In this document: piece after piece, positions 9,581-18,168 of the stretch
How positions within the stretch are numbered: position 1 is the first letter of the stretch
Layout: each line of letters begins with the position of its first letter
From: Methylococcus mesophilus
GTDB taxonomy: Bacteria > Pseudomonadota > Gammaproteobacteria > Methylococcales > Methylococcaceae
Assembly (NCBI RefSeq): GCF_026247885.1
Contig: NZ_CP110921.1
Coordinates: forward strand, 496,001-560,000
Direction of reading: 5' to 3'
DNA: 64,000 nt
The notes under the pieces: model-generated
Database searches by the model: none
What the model saw: the letters and a program-made list of their open reading frames with translations, nothing else
Told to the model about the DNA's origin: nothing
Translations under genes and position numbers: made by a program

Positions 9581-11839
9581 TCAGCGCGCCCGCAGGGCCA
9601 CCATGCTGACGTCGTCCCGCAGAGGGCTCTTCCCGGCAAATGCTCGAAGTTCGGCCAGGAGTCCGGCCACCATCGCCTCAGGCTCCAGTGAACGGCGCGT
9701 CGAAAACTGGTGGCAGAGGCGGGCGGTGCCGAAGAACTCCCCTTCGCCGTTCTGCGCTTCCACCACGCCGTCGGTATAGAGCAGCAACCAGTCCCCGGCC
9801 TTCAAGTCCACGGTCTTTTCCTCGAAAGCCACGCCTTTTCTGACGCCCAGGACCAAACCGTCGGCGTCCAGAGGAATACAGCTCCTCTCCCCGCTCCTGA
9901 GCAGCAACGCGAAATTGTGCCCGGCGTTGGCATAGCTCGCCCTGCGCGTGCGGCAATCGTAGCGGACGTAGAACATCGTGATGAACAGATCCGCCCCAGA
10001 CAGGTCCTCATGCAACATGTCGTTGATGCCGCCGAGAATCGGGGCGACCCCTTCGCCCGAAGCCGGCTCCGCCAGCGTCCTGCGAGCCTCCGCCCGGAGC
10101 ACGCTGCGGGCCTCCGCCATGATGAGCGCGGCGCCGACACTGTGGCCGGAGACGTCAGCGATGACCATATCCACCAAATCGCCGCGATGGAAATAATCGA
10201 AATAATCCCCCCCCACATGGGTCGCGGGCACGCAGAGGCCGGCGATCTCGGCCGTCGCGAGGTGAAGCGGAGCCTCGGGCAGGAGCGATAGCTGGATCTG
10301 CTTTGCGATTTCCAGCTCGTGCCGCTCCTCCTCCGCCCGGCGGCGCTCGGTCACATCGGTCTGTATCCCGATGTAGTGGGTGATGACTCCCGCCTCGTCC
10401 TTGACTGGCGAGATCAGCAGCTCATTCCAGAACGGGGTGCCGTCCTTGCGGTAGTTCTTGATCGTTAGCTGGCAGGGCTGTCCCGCCCGGATCGCATCGC
10501 GTATTTCTTCGATCCGTTCCGGATCGGTCTCCGCTCCCTGCAACATCCGCATGCTGTGATCGAGCAACTCCTCGCGGGAATATCCGGTGATGCGGCTCAG
10601 CGCCGGATTGACGTAAACGTTCGGCAGTCCCTTCGACTGTGCATCAGCGATGTTGATGCCGACGCTTGCCGACTCGATCGCGCGATTGCGCACTCGCAGT
10701 TCATCCTCGTAACGCTTGCGGGAGGTGATGTCGTGGTCCACGCCCCGCCATTTGATCAGTTCGCCCCGCTCACCGAAGATTGGCGCTCCGGTGGATTCCG
10801 TATAGACCTCGTGACCGTCGTTGTGCCGGTAGCGGTTGATTAGGCGGAAGAACGGTTTTTCGCTCGCCTTGGAGGAAGGCAAGGCATTCATCCAGTGCTG
10901 CCGGTCCTCGGGCGTCAGCAGGTCGAAGTAATGTTTGCCCCGCACCTCCTCCGGGTCGAAGCCGAGGATGGCCCGCACCGCTCCGCTGCTGTAGAGATAA
11001 TGCCCCTCGGGGTCCTGTTCCCAGAGCCACTCCCCGGCCATTTCCGCAACCTGGCGGAATCGTTCCTCGCTCTCGGTGAGCGCCTCCTTGTCCCGCTTTT
11101 GTTCGGTGATGTCCTGCTGGATGACGAGATAGTGCGTCACCTCGCCGGTTGCGCTGCGAATCGGGGTGATGCTTTCCAGCGCCCAATAGATTTCGCCGTT
11201 CTTGCGGATATCCCTCACCTCTCCGCGCCATTCCCCTTGCGAGCGGATGACATGGCGCAGACGTCCGAACCGGTCCGCATCCCCTGCCCTCGCCACACCG
11301 GGCCGCGTGCCGACGAGTTCCTCCGCCCCGTACCCCGTCAGCGCCGTGAAACCTCGATTCACGTACTGGATGCGGCCTTGCGGATCGGCGATCAGCACGC
11401 CCGAGGGGCTTTGGTCCACCGCGCTGGAAAGCATGAGAAGACGGTCCTCGGCCTGATTCCGCGAGGTGAGATCCCGCGTGACGCCGACGAACCAGCGGCG
11501 CTGATCCATGCGCAGCTCGCCGACCGCCAAGTGAACCGGGAACACCCGCCCGTTCTTCCGCCGCCCCTGAACCTCCCGTCCGATCCCGATGATCCTCGGC
11601 TCTCCGGTGCGCAGATACCGGGCGATGTAGCCGTCGTGCTCCTCGCGATACGGCGATGGCATCAGCAGTCCGACATTGCGTCCGAGAACCTCATCGGCGT
11701 CGTAGCCGAACATGCGCTCCGCCGCCGGCGTGAACAACTGGATGATGCCCTTGTCGTCGATCACGACGATGCCGTCGACCAGCGTATTGAGCACGGCGCG
11801 CAAAGTGGCTTCACTGTCCCGGCGGCCGGCGTCGCTCAC
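9581..11839 (-). CDS. Multi-PAS sensor with SpoIIE/RsbU-type PP2C phosphatase
   Basis: A 752-residue signal protein. Four PAS domains lie at about residues 12-130, 137-250, 257-378 and 386-500. A PP2C-type SpoIIE phosphatase follows (about 525-752), with metal-ligand motifs GGDYFDYF, DVSGH and DDVSMV. Such phosphatases dephosphorylate a STAS antagonist protein and so release a sigma factor or other target; a STAS/kinase pair is encoded upstream in the same operon. PAS4 aligns with LOV blue-light domains: VNPALSRITGY, RMLQG, NYRKDGTPFWNEL, GIQTDVT. The cysteine that forms the flavin adduct is Met430. The start is GTG, overlapping the stop of the tiny upstream gene as GTGA. No membrane segment is evident. 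Confidence 0.9.
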   Translation of the reverse strand: MSDAGRRDSEATLRAVLNTLVDGIVVIDDKGIIQLFTPAAERMFGYDADEVLGRNVGLLMPSPYREEHDGYIARYLRTGEPRIIGIGREVQGRRKNGRVFPVHLAVGELRMDQRRWFVGVTRDLTSRNQAEDRLLMLSSAVDQSPSGVLIADPQGRIQYVNRGFTALTGYGAEELVGTRPGVARAGDADRFGRLRHVIRSQGEWRGEVRDIRKNGEIYWALESITPIRSATGEVTHYLVIQQDITEQKRDKEALTESEERFRQVAEMAGEWLWEQDPEGHYLYSSGAVRAILGFDPEEVRGKHYFDLLTPEDRQHWMNALPSSKASEKPFFRLINRYRHNDGHEVYTESTGAPIFGERGELIKWRGVDHDITSRKRYEDELRVRNRAIESASVGINIADAQSKGLPNVYVNPALSRITGYSREELLDHSMRMLQGAETDPERIEEIRDAIRAGQPCQLTIKNYRKDGTPFWNELLISPVKDEAGVITHYIGIQTDVTERRRAEEERHELEIAKQIQLSLLPEAPLHLATAEIAGLCVPATHVGGDYFDYFHRGDLVDMVIADVSGHSVGAALIMAEARSVLRAEARRTLAEPASGEGVAPILGGINDMLHEDLSGADLFITMFYVRYDCRTRRASYANAGHNFALLLRSGERSCIPLDADGLVLGVRKGVAFEEKTVDLKAGDWLLLYTDGVVEAQNGEGEFFGTARLCHQFSTRRSLEPEAMVAGLLAELRAFAGKSPLRDDVSMVALRAR

Positions 11840-11988
11840 GGAAGCACTCCCGCGAACGCCTGCACCCTGAAACCGAACAGGCGTTCCGCCGCGGCATTCA
11901 GCCCGATGAGGTTTCGGGCCGAATCCAGCAGGCAGAGTGCCTCATCGAAGGCGTTCGGCAGCGCGCGCGACAGCTCCGGTTCCTGCAT
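11836..11988 (-). CDS. Mini PAS-like protein of 50 residues
   Basis: A short open frame between the glutamate dehydrogenase stop (11 bases upstream) and the phosphatase start (overlap GTGA). Residues 17-45 (EALCLLDSARNLIGLNAA, then ERLFGF) look like the first strands and helix of a PAS domain, but the rest of the fold is missing. It may be a decayed fifth PAS of the phosphatase, a leader peptide for translational coupling, or a real small protein. The frame is open upstream to 12204 inside the dehydrogenase gene; I chose the ATG at 11988 because it fits the gap. Confidence 0.5.
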   Translation of the reverse strand: MQEPELSRALPNAFDEALCLLDSARNLIGLNAAAERLFGFRVQAFAGVLP

Positions 11989-11999
11989 GGGCCGCTCCG

Positions 12000-14900
12000 T
12001 CAGGCACCCGACGACCGGCCGAGATCGACGAGCGCTTCCAGCTCCGCGCCCAGCACCGCGAAAGGCGTCAAGGATGGCGAAGAGGCTTCCTCCAGTTCGT
12101 TCAGCAGCCTCCGGAACCGCGCCAGCCGAGACCGAAGCCGCGGTTCGGAAAACCAGGTCGACGGTTCGCGCCCGCCTGCTTGCAATGCCAGCCGCGTCAG
12201 GCACACCGCACTCTTGCGAAACCGTTCCAGGAGGGCGGCCTGCGCCCGCCGCTCCCAGCGATCGCGCGGCCCGACGCTCCGGAGCAGATTCAGACAGCGG
12301 CGAAGTCCCAAAAGGTCGGCGATGGCATCGTCCAGGCCGGCAACCCGCTCCAGCGACGCGCCGGCCGACCGGGCAAGATTCGCCAGCATCGGAAAGTCCC
12401 GGAGACCGCCAAGCAGCGCCAAGGTGCGCGCCTCCCGTTGGTCGAAGCCGAGACCCTTCAGTTCGGCCATATGCTCGGCCAATGCCGTGCGCTCGTTGTC
12501 GCCGAGCGCAGTCTCGCTATAGTCCAGATAATCCGCCAGATCGGACTGCCAGGAGCCGATTTCGGTATCGCCGGGACGCAGCCCGATGCCTTCGCGGATC
12601 GCCCAGTCGCAGCAGGCGCACAGGACTCCTTCCAGTTCCAGCAGCATCCGGTATCGCCGGTCCATCTCAGCGCCGTCCGCAAAGCCGGAAATTTTCCTCC
12701 GCAACTCGGCTCCCCCGATGGCGGCATCGAAGCACAGATAGGCACCGGCCAGATCAGCCGCAGTGGCCGGATCGAGTTCGTCGGCCAGAACGAGGAAAGA
12801 CGATCCGGCCTGGTCCAAAATGCGGTTGCAGATGACGGTGGCCGTGATTTCACGGGCCAGGGAATGCTTGTGGAGAACCGATCCGTAACGCTTCCTCACC
12901 TTGGGAGGAAAATACCCAGCCAGAATCGGACGGGACCATTCGGCATCCAGAAAACCGGGCGCGTCGAGCAGCGCCCGCTTCAGGGCCAGCTTGGCGTGAG
13001 CGAGCAGGACCGCCAGTTCCGGCCGCACCAGTCCGCGCCGTTCGCGGGCCTGAACCTCTTTTCGGCCGGGGAAGGACTCGTAGCTACGGTCCAGGCTGCC
13101 GGAGCTCTCGAGCCGGTCGGCGAGTTCGAGAAAGGACTCCGCGTCGCGAAGGCAGCGCTCCCGGTCGAGCGAAAGGCACAGGCTTTGGGATGCGTTGTCG
13201 CGCAGCACCGAATCGCAAACGGTTCGGGTAAGTTCGGTCAGAAACCGGTTCCGCTCCTCCCCGCCGGCCATCATCCCCTGCTCCCGCAGCAGGCCGGTCA
13301 GGATTTTCAGGTTGACCTCGTGGTCGGACAGATCGACTCCTGCCGAATTGTCCACCGCATCGGTGTTGATGCGGCCGCCGGCCAGGGCGAACTCCACGCG
13401 CCCTTGCTGAGTGAAGCCGAGGTTGGCACCTTCCGCCACCACTGCCGCGCGCAGCTGGATGCCGTCCACCCGCACCGCGTCGTTGGCCCGGTCGCCGACG
13501 TCTTCATGACTTTCCGAACTGCCTTTCACGTAAGTCCCGATGCCGCCGAGCCAGAGCAGGTCGACCGGCGCCGTCAACAGCAGGTGGACGAGTCCCTCGC
13601 CGTCGATGGAACGGTACCGGACGCCGAGCCAAGCCCGGACCGGCGGAGCCAGGGGAATGTCCTTTGCATCGCGCCGGAACACGCCGCCGCCGGAAGAGAT
13701 CGCCCGGCTGTCGTAGTCCGCCCAGGTGGAGCCCGGTAGATCGAACAGCCGCCGGCGCTCCCGGTAGGACGTCTCGGGATCCGGATCAGGGTCCAGGAAA
13801 ATGTGCTGGCCGCTGAACGCCGCCACGAGCCGGATATTCCGGGAATACAGCATGCCGTTGCCGAACACATCGCCATCCATGCTGCCGATGCCGACCGCCG
13901 TGAACGGCTCCCTGTCAATGTCCCGATTCAACTCCGCGAAATGGCGCTTCACGCATTCCCACACGCCGCGGGCGGTGATGCCGAGCCGCTTGTGGTCGTA
14001 ACCCTGCGAACCGCCTGCGGCAAAGGCATCCCCCAGCCAGAAGGCGTATTCCTCCGCGATGGTATTGGCGGTGTCGGACAGCCGCGCCGTGCCTTTATCG
14101 GCGGCGACGACCAGATACGGGTCGGGATCGTCGTAGGCGACGACCGACAGTGGATGCATGACGCCTCGTGCCGTGACATTGTCGGTCAAATCCAACATGC
14201 CCCGGATCAGCGTGGCATAGGCTTCCCCCGCCAGACGCCGGCACTCGCCGGGATCGCGGCACGGAGACTTCAGGATGAAACCGCCCTTGGCACCTTGCGG
14301 CACGATCAGGGCATTCTTGATCATCTGGGTTTGCATCAGGTCCAGAATCTCGACCCGGAAATCGTCCAGGCGGTCCGACCACCGAATGCCGCCGCGGGCC
14401 ACTGGCGCCCCGCGTAGATGGATGCCCTCCATGGCGGCGGAATGCACATAGATTTCGAACAGCGGTTTCGGCGCGGGCATGTCGATGACGCCCAGGCCGC
14501 TGATCTTCAGGGCGATGAAATAATCCGGATCGTCCCGGCGCCGGTAGAAATTCGCGCGCAGCGTAGCGTCGATCAGGTTGAAAAGCGACCGGAGTATGTG
14601 ATCTTCGCCGCTGTCCGTCACATCGTTCAGCGCCGTGATGAAGTCCTGCCGGAGCGCCGACAGCACTTCTTCGTCGCCCTGCCCGCGAGGCTGAAACCGA
14701 CTCTCGAAATACCGGTAGAGAAGGCGGGTGGCTTCGGGGTTGTTGAACAACGCCCGGAGGAAACGGGAACGCCCGAACCGGCTGCCGAGTTGCAGGCGAT
14801 AATTGTGATAAGCCCGAAATATGTCGATTTCCTTCCACGACAGGCCCGTGGCGAGGATCAACGCATTAAGGGCGTCATTCTCCACACGCCCGGCCATCAA

Positions 14901-15377
14901 GGCCGCCAGGGCTTCCAGCAGAGGTCCGCGCACGGGCATAAGGTCGCCGCCAGTGGCTGCACCCGAGGCTACGGCGAAGCTCCGGATAAAACAGCATTGC
15001 CCTTGAAATACCAGCCTGAACTGGATCTGGTCGATAATGCGGAGATTGAGGTTCTGCAGAAACGGCATGACCCGGTCGAGATCCTGCTCGACCGGGCTGT
15101 AGATTCGCAGCCGGTGGTGACGGTCGCCGAAGCGCGGTGAAGGCCGCCAGAGATCGGCGGTATCGGCGCCCGTCCGCACCACCGTTTCCAGCCGGATCGC
15201 ATCCCTCAACGCCGCCGCCGGCGGAATCCGCGAGCGGTATTCAGGAGGAAAATTCCAGGCGCCGGGCAGAGAATCCGCAGCGATCCCGCGGCTACGGCAG
15301 AATCGTTCCAGCCTACGACTGTAGGCGCTTTCCCAAGACTGGCCGGCTTCCGGCCAGGCACGGCGGCTATCGTTCAT
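12000..15377 (-). CDS. NAD-specific glutamate dehydrogenase, short form
   Basis: Oxidatively deaminates glutamate to 2-oxoglutarate and ammonium. Family features are VMPFLQNLNLRIIDQ near residue 105, a catalytic region with GGIRWSDR, and KGGFILKSP with the substrate lysine. The NAD domain and the long C-terminal domain (GVDLSDHEVNLKI, DAEWSRPILAGYFP) follow. Large bacterial enzymes are about 1600 residues with regulatory ACT-like domains at the N terminus; this one is 1125 and lacks about the first 450. The start at 15377 (MNDSRRAWP) is the ATG nearest conserved sequence; upstream the frame covers the HATPase gene. It sits inside a partner-switching operon, which is unusual. Confidence 0.88.
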   Translation of the reverse strand: MNDSRRAWPEAGQSWESAYSRRLERFCRSRGIAADSLPGAWNFPPEYRSRIPPAAALRDAIRLETVVRTGADTADLWRPSPRFGDRHHRLRIYSPVEQDLDRVMPFLQNLNLRIIDQIQFRLVFQGQCCFIRSFAVASGAATGGDLMPVRGPLLEALAALMAGRVENDALNALILATGLSWKEIDIFRAYHNYRLQLGSRFGRSRFLRALFNNPEATRLLYRYFESRFQPRGQGDEEVLSALRQDFITALNDVTDSGEDHILRSLFNLIDATLRANFYRRRDDPDYFIALKISGLGVIDMPAPKPLFEIYVHSAAMEGIHLRGAPVARGGIRWSDRLDDFRVEILDLMQTQMIKNALIVPQGAKGGFILKSPCRDPGECRRLAGEAYATLIRGMLDLTDNVTARGVMHPLSVVAYDDPDPYLVVAADKGTARLSDTANTIAEEYAFWLGDAFAAGGSQGYDHKRLGITARGVWECVKRHFAELNRDIDREPFTAVGIGSMDGDVFGNGMLYSRNIRLVAAFSGQHIFLDPDPDPETSYRERRRLFDLPGSTWADYDSRAISSGGGVFRRDAKDIPLAPPVRAWLGVRYRSIDGEGLVHLLLTAPVDLLWLGGIGTYVKGSSESHEDVGDRANDAVRVDGIQLRAAVVAEGANLGFTQQGRVEFALAGGRINTDAVDNSAGVDLSDHEVNLKILTGLLREQGMMAGGEERNRFLTELTRTVCDSVLRDNASQSLCLSLDRERCLRDAESFLELADRLESSGSLDRSYESFPGRKEVQARERRGLVRPELAVLLAHAKLALKRALLDAPGFLDAEWSRPILAGYFPPKVRKRYGSVLHKHSLAREITATVICNRILDQAGSSFLVLADELDPATAADLAGAYLCFDAAIGGAELRRKISGFADGAEMDRRYRMLLELEGVLCACCDWAIREGIGLRPGDTEIGSWQSDLADYLDYSETALGDNERTALAEHMAELKGLGFDQREARTLALLGGLRDFPMLANLARSAGASLERVAGLDDAIADLLGLRRCLNLLRSVGPRDRWERRAQAALLERFRKSAVCLTRLALQAGGREPSTWFSEPRLRSRLARFRRLLNELEEASSPSLTPFAVLGAELEALVDLGRSSGA

Positions 15378-15406
15378 AACCGCGCCCTCCCAGGCGATTC
15401 GGCCGG

Positions 15407-15841
15407 CTAGGCCAGCTTCTTGCGCATTTCCAGGACATTGCCGCTCTCGGTCCGGCGATAGCTCACCGAATCCATCAACTTGCGGATGAAAAAGATGCCG
15501 CGGCCGTGTTCGCCGGGATCGTCGAAGTCGGGCATCGGAACGGACTCCAGATCGAAGCCTTGGCCGTGGTCGTAGACCCGGATGCACAGGTCTTCGTCTT
15601 CGATATGGATCCAAACCCTGACTGTCTTGTCCGTCTCGCCCGGCGTGGCGTGCTCGATCGCGTTGACCATAGCCTCGGTCAGCACTAGGTTCAGGTGGTA
15701 ACCCAGCGTGTCGCGGTCGCCGCGGTAGTCCACCAGTTCCCTGGCGATCTGCTCCGCGATGTTCCCGATCAGCCCGAGGTAACGGGTCTGATTGGGGACC
15801 ACGATGTCGACATTGACATCGGTTTCGCCATGCATGGCCAC
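15407..15841 (-). CDS. Anti-sigma-factor-type HATPase kinase (RsbW/SpoIIAB-like)
   Basis: A 144-residue GHKL-fold serine kinase. The N box is NLVLTEAMVNAIEHA, the G1 box DHGQGFD and the G2 region GEHGRGIFFIRKLMD. Proteins of this type bind a sigma factor or other target and phosphorylate a STAS antagonist. The STAS gene ends 8 bases upstream and glutamate dehydrogenase starts 29 bases downstream, so all are likely one operon with the SpoIIE phosphatase. The target is not visible here; no sigma-factor gene lies in the window. Confidence 0.9.
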   Translation of the reverse strand: MAMHGETDVNVDIVVPNQTRYLGLIGNIAEQIARELVDYRGDRDTLGYHLNLVLTEAMVNAIEHATPGETDKTVRVWIHIEDEDLCIRVYDHGQGFDLESVPMPDFDDPGEHGRGIFFIRKLMDSVSYRRTESGNVLEMRKKLA

Positions 15842-15848
15842 CTCCCGG

Positions 15849-16184
15849 CTACTCGCCGCGCAATGCTTCCTCGAGCGTGGAATAGATCTCGAACACCCGG
15901 TGCAGGCGGGTCAGCTCGAACATGGAGCGCACCCGCGGCCGCAGACCGGCCAGCAGGAAGACGCTCGAACGCAGGGTGGCATTCTTCTGCCCGGACAACA
16001 GGGCGCCCAGCCCCGAACTGTCGATGAATCCCACTCCGCTCAGGTCGACGACCAGATGGCGACTGCCGCCCTCCAGCAGCTTGAGCATGAAATCCTTCAG
16101 TTCGCCGGAATTGTGGGCATCCAGGCGCTGCTCGCCCAGCCTCAGGACGGTCTTGCCGTCGATGATTTCGGTCGTAAGGTTCAT
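15849..16184 (-). CDS. STAS-domain anti-sigma factor antagonist
   Basis: A 111-residue single STAS domain of the SpoIIAA/RsbV type. The switch motif FIDSSGLGALL contains the serine that the partner kinase phosphorylates and the SpoIIE phosphatase dephosphorylates. I start at the ATG at 16184 (MNLTTEIIDG), five codons inside the longest frame, because this is where STAS homology begins. It is the first gene of the operon that runs down to 9581. Confidence 0.9.
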   Translation of the reverse strand: MNLTTEIIDGKTVLRLGEQRLDAHNSGELKDFMLKLLEGGSRHLVVDLSGVGFIDSSGLGALLSGQKNATLRSSVFLLAGLRPRVRSMFELTRLHRVFEIYSTLEEALRGE

Positions 16185-16278
16185 GACTCCGGTTCCCAAG
16201 CTTGCGGAAGGCGTCGCCCTGCGTGGATGAGCCTACTCATACACCGAAGGCGGCGGACAGACAAGCGCAAGGAGCGGC

Positions 16279-17919
16279 TTATCGCCCCTGGCTCCACCAG
16301 CGCCGGACGATCGCCTCGATGTCGAGGTCGTCCGCATCGGCATTCCAGGCTTTATGGAAATCCACGTCGTTGCTGTTGGGCGGCGGATCGGGCTTGAATA
16401 TCTGGCAGCGCACCGGCAGCGGGGTCGCCTCCCCCAGGATCAGGGCTTCGCCCCGGCCCAGCGCAGTGAGGACCTCCACCAGATCGGCCTCGCCTTCGGG
16501 CACCAGCTTGCGGACATAGGCCTGGTCGTCCGGGTTGCTGATCCTCAGGCAGATGTAGGACCCGCACTGCGAAAGCACCGTCTCGGAAAGTTCGTGCGGG
16601 CGCTGGCTGACCACGGCGAGGCCGACGCCGTATTTGCGTCCCTCCTTGGCGATGCGCTCCATCGACTTCCGCGTACCTTCGTACTGGGTGGCGCGTTCGC
16701 GAGGGACGTAGGCGTGCGCCTCTTCGCAGACCAGCAGGATGGGGAATTCACGCCGGTCCGGATTCCAGTAGTTGAATTCGAAAGCCAGCCGGCCGATCTG
16801 AGCGGAGACGGTCGGGCGCACGTCGAACGGCACGGGACTCAAGTCGATCACGCTGATCTGGCAGCGCGGCTCGCCCAATCCAACGAAATCCCGCAGCAAA
16901 CCGGGTAAGGTTTCCGAACGGTTGCGGCGGCTCGGGTTGAGCAGGAAATCGTAGCGCACGTCGTGCAGCCGGCTGCCGAGCTTGAGCAGGAATTCGTCGA
17001 ATTGCCCGAACAGCGGGCCCTTGGTCTTGCCGAAATCGGTCCGGTGTTCGTTGGCCTCCTTGAAACGCTCGTACACCTCCTGTAGTGAGAAATACACCGG
17101 CGCATCGATCGACACACCCTCCAGACCCAGCTCGCTGGCGCTCCGCCGCTTGAGTTCGAACACAGCTTCGCGCAGGAAAGCCGTCTGGATCGAGGCCGCC
17201 GGATCATCGCGCTCGATCAGGAGATCCACCAGCTCGGCGAAACTCATCAGCCAGTAGGGAATTTCCAGCTCGCGGGCATCCATCGCCCGGGTGGCCTCGA
17301 GCGGAAATGCGCTGTGGAGTGCGCCTTCGGCGCTGCGCCAGCAATATTCGCCGTGCAGGTCCAGCAGGATGATGTGCGCCTTGGGACTGGAGACGAGCAT
17401 GCGCTGGATCAGGCTGGCCACGGTCCAGGACTTGCCGGCGCCGGACTGGCCGAGGATGGCGAAATGCCGGCTGCACAAAGCGGAGGGGTCGAGATAGACG
17501 CCGGTCGCGGGATGATTCGGCAGATAGCCCGGATTGAACCGCAGATTGCGGGTGCGGGCGAACACGGCGTTGATCTCTTGAGGAGAGGCAGCGTGGACCT
17601 CGGCGCCCGGCACCGGATAACGCCGCACCCCGCGGCTGAATGCGCCCTTGTCGTTGAATTCGCCCAGGGGTACCAGCTGCATCGAGCTGCCGGCGGCCGA
17701 TCCAGCGGCCCCGCCGGAGACCTCCCGAACCAGGGCGAGAATACGGAAAGCGCCATGCCGGACCGACACGTACGCGCCGATCTGGCCGGGCCGTTGTGCT
17801 TCTTCCCCCACCGATATTTCGCTACGGAAACCTTCCGCCTCCGACAGCAGACGGGCGGCGAAGCGCCCGGCCCTAACCTCAGTGATCCGACCGATCAGCG
17901 AATTGTCGGAGGCATTCAT
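16279..17919 (-). CDS. HerA-like ATPase (DUF87 family)
   Basis: A 546-residue protein of the HerA/FtsK superfamily. An N-terminal beta-barrel-like segment (LIGRITEVRAGRF) resembles the HAS-barrel. Walker A is LGQSGAGKSW near residue 155, Walker B is PILLVCEEAHAY near residue 395, and an arginine-containing GLAVVSQRPHEL sensor region follows. HerA proteins form hexameric DNA-pumping rings, often with the nuclease NurA; no NurA is next to this gene. It is preceded on the same strand by a tiny membrane protein and faces two coiled-coil proteins on the other strand. Start 17919 (MNASDNSL) is where homology begins. Confidence 0.85.
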   Translation of the reverse strand: MNASDNSLIGRITEVRAGRFAARLLSEAEGFRSEISVGEEAQRPGQIGAYVSVRHGAFRILALVREVSGGAAGSAAGSSMQLVPLGEFNDKGAFSRGVRRYPVPGAEVHAASPQEINAVFARTRNLRFNPGYLPNHPATGVYLDPSALCSRHFAILGQSGAGKSWTVASLIQRMLVSSPKAHIILLDLHGEYCWRSAEGALHSAFPLEATRAMDARELEIPYWLMSFAELVDLLIERDDPAASIQTAFLREAVFELKRRSASELGLEGVSIDAPVYFSLQEVYERFKEANEHRTDFGKTKGPLFGQFDEFLLKLGSRLHDVRYDFLLNPSRRNRSETLPGLLRDFVGLGEPRCQISVIDLSPVPFDVRPTVSAQIGRLAFEFNYWNPDRREFPILLVCEEAHAYVPRERATQYEGTRKSMERIAKEGRKYGVGLAVVSQRPHELSETVLSQCGSYICLRISNPDDQAYVRKLVPEGEADLVEVLTALGRGEALILGEATPLPVRCQIFKPDPPPNSNDVDFHKAWNADADDLDIEAIVRRWWSQGR

Positions 17920-17950
17920 GGCGTCCTGGCTCCCCGTTTGCAACAAGCCC

Positions 17951-18088
17951 TCAGTCCTCATCGTCCCAGTATGGCTGGGGACGCACCGTCTCGGGCAGCT
18001 TCGGCTTTCGCGCCGTGCGCAATAGGAGCAATGCGTTGCCGACGATGACCAGGAAAGCAATAATGGAGAAAATCAGGAACAGCCCCAT
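17951..18088 (-). CDS. Small single-span membrane protein (DUF2897-like)
   Basis: A 45-residue protein: one N-terminal hydrophobic segment (residues 2-22, GLFLIFSIIAFLVIVGNALL), then a positively charged stretch (RTARKPKLP) and an acidic end YWDDED. This layout matches small DUF2897-type membrane proteins. It ends 31 bases upstream of the HerA-like gene on the same strand, so they are probably one transcript. The ATG at 18088 directly precedes the membrane segment. Confidence 0.6.
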   Translation of the reverse strand: MGLFLIFSIIAFLVIVGNALLLLRTARKPKLPETVRPQPYWDDED

Positions 18089-18168
18089 GACATCCCTCTT
18101 CACATTCGCCCATAGACTCGATCGATGACCTGCCGCCAAGGTTTCCATTCTGCCCGGACGAGGACAAC

